Below, in pieces: positions 57,057-64,000 of a stretch of 64,000 bases of DNA; the first letter of the stretch is position 1; each line of letters opens with the position of its first letter. The translations under genes were made by a program, and so were the position numbers. Below the pieces are notes generated by a model, which was not told where the DNA came from, searched no databases, and worked only from the letters and a program-made list of their open reading frames with translations. The DNA is from Ganoderma boninense (taxonomy: Eukaryota; Basidiomycota; Agaricomycetes; Polyporales; Polyporaceae). The stretch covers positions 1,798,001 to 1,862,000 of the forward strand of contig CM035308.1 of assembly GCA_002900995.3 (NCBI GenBank). Direction: 5' to 3'.

Positions 57057-58835
57057 TCAGATGGCTGCTCCGACGGTCGAGGCCCCACTCAAGAAGCTCG
57101 CGCGGGTCTGCGCCGAGTCCCGCGGGCGCACGCAGCTGCTGACCCGCTTCTTCGCTATAAACGCGGGTACAGCACCCTCCTTGCCTTCTTCACGCATGCG
57201 GTCGAGCGGGACGAGCCCCTGCGCCCCCGTGCCTACATTCTGCACGGTTGCCCACCCGTCGTCAAACCCGTGGATGACACGGACTTTGTCGCCGACGGTG
57301 ATGGCCATCTCGTCAGGCATGGAAGGCATGAACGAGTGGCGGACGGTCTCGACAGCGGGGAAGGAGGGCACCGTGGGCGACTCGGGCCACGCCGCTGACC
57401 CGGGGTCCGCGAATGGGTCTTCAGGCTCCGCGAACGGATTCTCCGCCGCCACGAGAATGTTCTGCGGGTGCTCTGCATGGAAGGTCGTATCACGGCTCTG
57501 AATTGAGCTGGTAACGGAACCGGTACGGATGAGATGCACGATGCCGACATTGCTGTCTTCCTTTGGCGACTTGGGGAACCACCAGGACTCGGTGGGCGTG
57601 GTAGGACGGACGAAGAGCGGTGAGAGGGTGGGTGAGGCCTCCGCGGGAGGAGGTGGTACAACGAGGTAGGGCAAAGATGCTTGAGATGTCGGGCGGCTGG
57701 GGCTGCCGGAAGAGGCAGAGTGGATGCTAGATCGGTCTCCTGTGACCCGGATGGTTGGAGAAGAGGAGGACTCGACGGTGTGTGACACAGGCGGGACCGC
57801 GACGACGGAGCCAGAGAGATCCGATGGCCAAATCTGCTGCATGGTCTGCGTGGAATGCATGGAAGGGGCGTCATATGGAGGGAGCGTAACCGCGACCGGT
57901 CCGTGGTCATAGTTCGTTGCGAAGCTGCTCCGGGCGGAGGCTGACTCTCTGTCTGCGTACCCCATGTCTTGCGTCGCGCCGCCGGCGAACCACTCCCTCC
58001 GGCGGCGGACACGAGCAGCGAGTGAACGGCGACGTATGCAGCACAATAAGAGGACGAGAAGGAGCAAGACACTGACGGTGATGATGGCAGCCAAGACACC
58101 GCCAGTCATTCCATGGTGAGTGGATCCAGGCTGAGAAGGGTTCTCTGAATTGGTGTCCGTCGAACCCGCCGTTCCTGTTCCTCCGGTAAGTGACCCAGTC
58201 ATTGTGACGCTGGCCGACCCTGAGTAACCAGGGATGGACACCTGAGTAGCTCCGTTTGGGGAGGCGTTTCCGCCAGTTTCCTGTCCCGCCGAGCCGGACT
58301 GAGAGGGGATGAGAGCGTGGGCATCTCCACTGATTGTAATGAGAGCGCCATCGGGTCGGACGGTGATTCCGGATACGGAAGACAGGTTATCAGAGGGTGA
58401 CGATCCGGAAGAAGGCGTCGATCCAGCGGGGTTGTCTTCGGAGGAGGATGGGCTTGAGCCTGAGGGCTCTGGGTCCGACCCATCGCTAGGTGTTGAGCCA
58501 TTACCGCCCCCACCTCCGTCGCCATTCGTAGGGGAAGCGTTGGGGGAAGTCGTTGGTGACTGGGGATTCGAGGGCTGGGTAGTAGTGGTGGGCGTTTGGG
58601 TAGGAGACGCGCCTTGAGTCGCAGTCGTCGGTTGACTCGCAGGCGTCGTCGGTGGACTGGAAGCCTTGGTGGAACTTGTAGGAGAAGGACCATCGATAAG
58701 TGGCGTCAGAATGGGGTCGAGAAGAGGGATGGATGGCAGAGTAAAGGGAAGGTCGATGAGAGCGGGGGCACGCTCTGTCAGTTCTTCGACCCTCCTCCTT
58801 CGGTGCAGCATGTCGACGCGAGGCATAACGTGCAT
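57057..58835 (-). CDS. Single-pass membrane protein with Ser/Thr-rich ectodomain and C-terminal SH3 domain
   Basis: Layout from the N-terminus: basic start (MHVMPRVDMLHRRRRVEELT), a Ser/Thr/Pro/Gly-rich mucin-like region (58650-58110), one transmembrane helix (GVLAAIITVSVLLLLVLLLC) followed by a basic stop-transfer (IRRRSLAARVRRRREW), a disordered cytosolic linker, and an SH3 domain near the end (EMAITVGDKVRVIHGFDDGW, TVQNVGTGAQGLVPLDRM). Such proteins in basidiomycetes resemble cell-wall sensors or polarity factors; the role here is inferred. The start could be the ATG at 58835 or 58826. A strong donor (ATGGGCCGG then GTAAGT at 59065-59055) suggests either a 5' leader intron or a tiny first coding exon. 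I see no clear signal peptide. Stop at 57057. Confidence 0.82.
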   Translation of the reverse strand: MHVMPRVDMLHRRRRVEELTERAPALIDLPFTLPSIPLLDPILTPLIDGPSPTSSTKASSPPTTPASQPTTATQGASPTQTPTTTTQPSNPQSPTTSPNASPTNGDGGGGGNGSTPSDGSDPEPSGSSPSSSEDNPAGSTPSSGSSPSDNLSSVSGITVRPDGALITISGDAHALIPSQSGSAGQETGGNASPNGATQVSIPGYSGSASVTMTGSLTGGTGTAGSTDTNSENPSQPGSTHHGMTGGVLAAIITVSVLLLLVLLLCCIRRRSLAARVRRRREWFAGGATQDMGYADRESASARSSFATNYDHGPVAVTLPPYDAPSMHSTQTMQQIWPSDLSGSVVAVPPVSHTVESSSSPTIRVTGDRSSIHSASSGSPSRPTSQASLPYLVVPPPPAEASPTLSPLFVRPTTPTESWWFPKSPKEDSNVGIVHLIRTGSVTSSIQSRDTTFHAEHPQNILVAAENPFAEPEDPFADPGSAAWPESPTVPSFPAVETVRHSFMPSMPDEMAITVGDKVRVIHGFDDGWATVQNVGTGAQGLVPLDRMREEGKEGAVPAFIAKKRVSSCVRPRDSAQTRASFLSGASTVGAAI

Positions 58836-61055
58836 CCGAGGGTGAAACGCGCGCAGATCAGCACGTTCGTCGCTGCTCTTGAGTGAAGGAACGTGAGTAA
58901 AAAGAGTGTGGTGTCGGCCAGCTAAACGCTGTCGACGGGGGAAGCAAGCAACGACGTGGACCCCGAGACGGCCAGAGTGGGAGATGAGAAGGTGAGAGGG
59001 AGGCCAGAGGAGGATGAAAGCACGGTGGGGGGACCGATTGCCGACGCTATACTTACCCGGCCCATTTTCCTGGATCTGATCTTGGGTTCGCGTCTCACGT
59101 CCTCTCACGTCCCCATCCTCGCATAGATACTTCCCCCACGCGATGTTCCTAGATCTCCTTCCGGCTCGGATTGAATCCACGTGTTGCAGCAGGGATGTCG
59201 GGCGTTCTGCGGAAGGTCTTGTCAGGGTTTCGTAGTGGCGCAATCAAGCAACGGCGTCGCCACGATTGCGCCCCAAGCTCAGCAGCCATCGCCGACTATT
59301 ATGCCCGGATTCCTGCTGGCTGATGCCTTTAGAAAAGACGAATCCTATCTGTAGCTCTTGTCAACGTCAAAGCGAAGGAGAAGCGGGCAGAAGGCCAACC
59401 TCACGGACAAGGTGAATGCACCCTGCCCACCTGGGACGCCGACAGCGGCCATCTCCATGCGCGTCCGAGCACGAATTGTTGTCTATCCGGTATCTTCTGC
59501 CCACATGACGTCACCCGACTCTGCATTGTCCAGGCAGGGCTCCGGTGATGAAGTGTTCGTTGCCGTTCCCGTTGCGTTCCCGTTGCGACGGGCTCAGCTG
59601 GTCGCAGCGCTGGACCCTGTGTGGCGCGGCGCGGGTCCGGAGGGTGCTGGAGGGTCTTTGAATCAGACTTTGTCCGATAGGTGCAGCCGTGCGCGTATGA
59701 GACTCCCTGCTGTATTGAACTCGAAGTGTCTTCTATAGCGACCGGAGCTAGAGGTGCGTACTCTATGAGAAGGCCGTGCGACGCGCCCCAGGCTCAGGGT
59801 AATCGCCCGAATCGTGCGGCTCTTCCACGGAAGCTCAAGGCTAACTTGAGCCCCGAGAGTGTTTCCACACAGCAAGACCACCAAGATTCCAGCCGGGGGA
59901 TCGTCTCTAGGCGAGAGAGCAGGCATCCAGCAGGCAAGTGGTGAAGGAGAGGAGGCGTCAACAGAAGAAGGGGCCCGCCTCTGTCTCATATACTCACCCC
60001 ACGACAGCTTCGAACCTTCCCCCACGTTCAACAGGGCAGCCTCATGAATAGCCGGTATGAAGGTACCGTCAGGCTTCAGTTCTCCCGCTCTCTTACCGAT
60101 GCATCGTTGACCAGAACACCTTCCACTTGCCTCTCATGGGCCAAACAGGGTCAGTCTAGGCCTCATGCTGCCGTCATCCATCAAACAAGGCTTCGCCAAC
60201 GCAATCCAGCTGGGTATGCGAGGAATTTGAGCGGACGATAGCATCACGGGGTTGCAACGTAACTCGTAAGTAGCAAGGGAGCTTCCAAAGGTCGGCGAGC
60301 CATCGATGCAAGCAATTACCATCAGATGAGGGTTTGATTGTTCGAAGACGTTGCCAAAGAACCCTCAGCGCATGCAGATTTTTTTTTAAAGTTTCAAGGA
60401 CTCGTCACCTTTGTTTGAAGTGCATACAACGAAGTTGTTCTTGAAGCCGAGTAGTCCATACCAACTACTCGTCCAATCCTCCATGGATACATCGATAGGG
60501 ATAAATTGCCACAACGGCATCGCAGACGCGCGCATCGGCTACTGTCAGTCGAACAACCATCCCATTACATTGCTATAGCTAATTAGCAAGGAGTACTCTG
60601 GGGTGGCTCGTCATATCGTGCATGGAAGCCCATAAACATACGTGGGAATACAGAGGCGATGGTGGAGAGGAGATATAAGAACAGAGGGAAGTTGAGAGAG
60701 CGAGCGAGAGATGGACAGAGGCATAGACACAGACACGAGAGGACCACATTCCACACGCAGCGGCGATATACACAGGGCCCCCACGGTGCTGCCGCTGTGT
60801 GTGAAGGGCCAAAAATGAACAAGAAAATGAATGAAAGGATGTACGAACTGTCCGGCGGCATAATCACCAGAACGTCTGTAGTAGTGGGAACGGTGGTGGG
60901 TAAGAGGGCATGCGGCTCGGCGAAATGGTGGAAAGCCGAAAATCGAATGGGATCTGATCTACAGCCTGTGAATGCGCCAACGTGTCAGATACAAGTTAGC
61001 GTGAGGACCGGGGAAAAAGACGAGGAGCTTACCCAACAAAGCCTGCGAAGAAAAT
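58836..61055. other. Mostly gene-free stretch with the SH3 gene leader
   Basis: The left end holds the 5' leader and likely leader intron of the SH3 gene (donor at about 59056). The right end is the 3' flank of the large minus-strand gene ending at 61056. Open frames between show no domain or splice pattern. No further gene is called. Confidence 0.45.
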
Positions 61056-64000
61056 TCATCGGTGGGAGAACACCTCAGTGATCGTTCGGCGTCGTTCTTT
61101 TCGCGCGGCGGAATACGACACGGTGGTGGCCAAGCTCCTGCGCACCGCCTCCACGGGGCTCGCCTCCCCACGGGTCGACTCCATCGACACTCGCGGACGG
61201 GCGCTTATTGTCCTAGAGCGCGACTCCCGGTCCCTATCCCTCTCCGACTCGGACCCAGACTGGGGGGATGAGATGATGGCTGATGGAGAAAGAGTTGGCG
61301 CTACGGTTCGGTCAGCAAAAATGGAATTAAAAGACACCTTGCGATTCCTCGCACCCCTCTCATGCTGTTTCTGCAGCCCAGTCAACGTTGTTGACACCGA
61401 CGCTGTTGACGGTCGCGAGAAGGTGACGCCGTTCGAGCGCGAGGAGCTACCCGATTCGCTTCTTAGCAGCGGAAATGGCGCAGCGCCACCTTCGGGAGAG
61501 ATAGACACTGTGGCGGTGGTGACAGCGGTTGTCGTGTTCGAAGGCTTGATCGAGGGGGTGAATGGTATGGTCTCGGGCCGGACAGTGACGATGGAGCTAG
61601 CGGAAATCTTGCGCCTGCTGAGCTTGTCCGTCGAAGTTTGAGTTGAAGCCATAGAAGATGTGCTACTTCGTGTGAGGAGTCTCTCGGAGGGTACGGTGGG
61701 GAGGGAAGGGGCAACAGCAAGAGGGGGTAACGCGCGGTGGTTAGGAAGAGAGGCATGGGATTGCCTAGAAAGGGGAGTAGGGGAAGGCTCGTAGTCGGGG
61801 AGAGCACCGAACTCGTCAGGGCTGAAGGGTATCGCATTACTGTCTACGCGTTCTCGAGGCGTGTATAGGCGGCGCGCGGCGCTTGTCGAGGCAGAGAGGG
61901 GCGCGGATTGGCGGACTGTCGCGGGAGTGCCGTCGTTCGCCTCGACCACACTGCGTTCCTCACTGCTGGAAGTCGTGGTTGAGCTTCGTAGGACATTCAA
62001 AGCTGACCCAGGGCGAGATCCTGTTCGCCCATTCTCCTCCAAGCCGGTTGACAACCTCGCCATGAGTCTGGAGGCCCCCTTGCCTGGCTCCCAACTTCGT
62101 CTAAGCGAGCTGCGACGGCCATCGAGGTCGCGCCCGTTGCCGTTCAGCTGGATGTCGGGCGTCATCCTCCGCGCCACTTCTTCGTCTAGACTCATCGATC
62201 GGAGGTGCTGCGTGCCGGAAGTGGCTTCACGGAGGACTTTGCCGACACCAAGCAAGAAGCCCGTGATGTTTCGTACGACTTCATCGCTGACACGAAGGTT
62301 CTCCCTATGGTCTGAACCAACCTCGCGCCAAAGCTCCGGCAAGTCGACGCCATCCTTGTAGTCCGCGAGCTCGGCATCGATCTGCGCCTCTAGAGCCTTA
62401 TTGGTCCCCTCCTTGAGCATACCGTTCAACTTGTCGAGGGAATGTACGAGATGTTGGGCGCTCTGGAAGACCTCAGGGATAGTGGACGTGGTCGTCTGAC
62501 CCATAGGAGGTAAACGCGAAAGGTGGGACTCGAACACCGTGAGGGCTTCTAGCATGAGCCTCCTATGGTCGCCGTTTGTTTCTCGAATGCCGCTTTGTGC
62601 GGTCGATGACCGTATCGTCCCGAAGGGCGAGGACCTGTCCTGAGCCTGACGCTGGAGGTCCTCAACAGTCCTATCCTGGAGGGCATAAGTCGACCGATAG
62701 GATCTGAGCGCGGGAGGGGCTGTACGCGGGGGGGCCGACTCATCATGGTGAAGAGCGGCCATGGAGGTGCCAGGGCGAAGCAGCACCCCGCTCTGTGGCC
62801 GAGCTCTAATGCTGCCGTTTATCGGAGTCTTGGGATCTCGCGGTGGTCCGACGCCCTCGTCTACGCGGCTTCGTTCCTCCAGACTGCGGTCGAAACTGGA
62901 GTCCCCTTCAGCGGTCGAAGAGTTCGCACTGGACCGCGCCCGCTGCCCGAGGGCCGACGCTTGTGTACCGCCATTGGCGGATATGAATACGTCCTCGTCT
63001 CGTCTTTTGGCGAGACCTGCTGCGCGAAGGCCTTCTCCAACCAGACTCCTCCCTCCAGCGGTCCCTAACAGACCATCGGAGCTCCCCGTCCGATGCCCTT
63101 GACGTCTGCCTGGCCCATCGAATGATTGCTCAGGGCGCTCGCGGGAGGGCGAAGAAAGGTCTTCCGATGCCCATCGCATCTGGTGTTTTCGCGTGAGCTC
63201 CCGAACTGTGGAATATCGTGATTGACCCAATCGTCGTGGAGATTCTGGTGGGTCCGAGGTAGAGATACGGGTCTTCCGGGGCGAAGGGGACGCTCGTCCC
63301 AATTCAGCACGATTAGACAAACGGTGAGGCGTGGCTGGCTCAACATTTGGCGCCTGTGACATGCATGTTCGCAGCGAACTTTGAGTCGTTGGGGGATGTG
63401 TGCGTACCTTCTCGTCTGACAACTTCCTATCTCTGAACTCCCTGGGTAGAGGCTGCCTGCCCTTCTTTCCGCCACTCCCGGTTGGACTCCTCCGAGATGA
63501 AGCCACGGCGGCCAAGGCGGCTGTTGTCACATCGTCGTCATCGTCTGAACGGTATTGTGCATGTCCCCCGTCTACCGAGAGGACAGAAACACGTTTGCGA
63601 GGCGTTCGCGAGGGACCGGGTGACCTACGGTCTTTATCTCGCGTTGCGGCGCGAACCTTACCAGGCGAAGCTGGCGCGGAGATCCGGCGTTGGCGTACGG
63701 AGGCGGAGCTGCGGGCTTCGGAGGAAAAAAACGCGGAAGGGGGAGGTGTCGTCCTGTCGTCTGAAGATGTAGAGTATGTGGAATGGCGCTGACTCTCGCG
63801 CTCCGTCTCCGAGCCAGAAAGTTGCGTATCCCGGGAGCGAGCACTGATAGATATATCGGTCACGGAGGCGGGCCGGCTTTGAGAGGATGATTTGCGAGAA
63901 GACGAAGTGGCAGAGGCGGAAGATGAAGTAGAGCTACCTGCTGGTGGTGATAGCGGAGATCGGGAACGTGTCGTGGAAGGTGCGGGCGAACCAAGGCGAG
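61056..64000 (-). CDS. Large Ser/Arg-rich protein with a central helical domain, 5' end outside window
   Basis: An unbroken minus-strand frame runs from the right window edge to a stop at 61056 (final residues TITEVFSHR), over 970 codons, so the gene is partial. It is mostly disordered and Ser/Arg/Pro-rich with many SP and RSP sites (for example SPGKVRAATRDKDRRSPGPS), as in cytoskeletal or mitotic phosphoproteins. One central block looks folded and helical: HRRLMLEALTVFESHLSRLP, TIPEVFQSAQHLVHSLDKLN, KALEAQIDAELADYKDGVDL and NLRVSDEVVRNITGFLLGVG. I do not recognise the family. No intron is needed in this part. The two ends of the visible protein are low-complexity. A role in the cytoskeleton or spindle pole is only a guess from composition. 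Confidence 0.8.
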   Translation of the reverse strand, partial: RLGSPAPSTTRSRSPLSPPAGSSTSSSASATSSSRKSSSQSRPASVTDISISARSRDTQLSGSETERESQRHSTYSTSSDDRTTPPPSAFFSSEARSSASVRQRRISAPASPGKVRAATRDKDRRSPGPSRTPRKRVSVLSVDGGHAQYRSDDDDDVTTAALAAVASSRRSPTGSGGKKGRQPLPREFRDRKLSDEKVRTHPPTTQSSLRTCMSQAPNVEPATPHRLSNRAELGRASPSPRKTRISTSDPPESPRRLGQSRYSTVRELTRKHQMRWASEDLSSPSRERPEQSFDGPGRRQGHRTGSSDGLLGTAGGRSLVGEGLRAAGLAKRRDEDVFISANGGTQASALGQRARSSANSSTAEGDSSFDRSLEERSRVDEGVGPPRDPKTPINGSIRARPQSGVLLRPGTSMAALHHDESAPPRTAPPALRSYRSTYALQDRTVEDLQRQAQDRSSPFGTIRSSTAQSGIRETNGDHRRLMLEALTVFESHLSRLPPMGQTTTSTIPEVFQSAQHLVHSLDKLNGMLKEGTNKALEAQIDAELADYKDGVDLPELWREVGSDHRENLRVSDEVVRNITGFLLGVGKVLREATSGTQHLRSMSLDEEVARRMTPDIQLNGNGRDLDGRRSSLRRSWEPGKGASRLMARLSTGLEENGRTGSRPGSALNVLRSSTTTSSSEERSVVEANDGTPATVRQSAPLSASTSAARRLYTPRERVDSNAIPFSPDEFGALPDYEPSPTPLSRQSHASLPNHRALPPLAVAPSLPTVPSERLLTRSSTSSMASTQTSTDKLSRRKISASSIVTVRPETIPFTPSIKPSNTTTAVTTATVSISPEGGAAPFPLLRSESGSSSRSNGVTFSRPSTASVSTTLTGLQKQHERGARNRKVSFNSIFADRTVAPTLSPSAIISSPQSGSESERDRDRESRSRTISARPRVSMESTRGEASPVEAVRRSLATTVSYSAARKERRRTITEVFSHR

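Noticed and set aside
1..64000. CRISPR arrays, prophage or bacterial operons
   Set aside because: No regularly spaced repeats; pervasive spliceosomal introns and eukaryotic gene families show nuclear fungal DNA.

Overview
This 64 kb window is nuclear DNA of a filamentous basidiomycete, probably an Agaricomycete (mushroom or wood-decay fungus). The evidence is GC-rich coding sequence, many short introns of about 50-70 nt with clear GT...AG borders, and gene families typical of that group: DUF6534 and DUF6535 membrane proteins, a short-chain F-box protein, a BTB protein, a divergent CK1-like kinase and a solitary sesquiterpene synthase. I cannot fix the genus from sequence alone.

Layout. 0-2.6 kb: 3' end of the ribonucleotide reductase large subunit, then an F-box protein. 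2.9-9.9 kb: two minus-strand multi-exon membrane proteins (DUF6534, DUF6535), separated by a gene-poor stretch that holds a complete tRNA-derived SINE with target-site duplications. 10.3-18.5 kb: AMP deaminase and eIF3i (both minus), then a BTB protein (plus). 19.8-23.8 kb: an RRM plus YTH RNA-binding protein. 25.7-28.0 kb: secreted GH30 glucanase (minus). 29.4-32.0 kb: CK1-like kinase. 32.6-33.6 kb: a stretch that looks like a decayed gene. 34.2-35.9 kb: delta-12 fatty acid desaturase whose reading frame is disrupted. 36.8-37.6 kb: ribosomal protein eS19 (minus). 40.1-41.3 kb: sesquiterpene synthase. 41.8-42.8 kb: HAD phosphatase (minus) with damaged first splice donor and catalytic motif. 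44.9-48.9 kb: AMPK beta subunit and N-terminal amidase in divergent orientation. 51.6-54.4 kb: FYRN/FYRC protein. 57.1-58.8 kb: single-pass SH3 membrane protein (minus). 61.1-64.0 kb: 3' part of a large Ser/Arg-rich protein (minus), running off the window.

Most loci are unrelated housekeeping or signalling genes; I see no biosynthetic cluster around the terpene synthase and no CRISPR, phage or bacterial-type system. The observations most worth a second look are the two lesion-bearing enzyme genes (desaturase, HAD phosphatase), the YTH domain split by a long insertion, the SINE, and the kinase with an altered HRD motif, a SUMO-interaction-like motif and a duplicated tail. Exon borders were read by eye; where a junction or start could not be settled this is stated in the entry.
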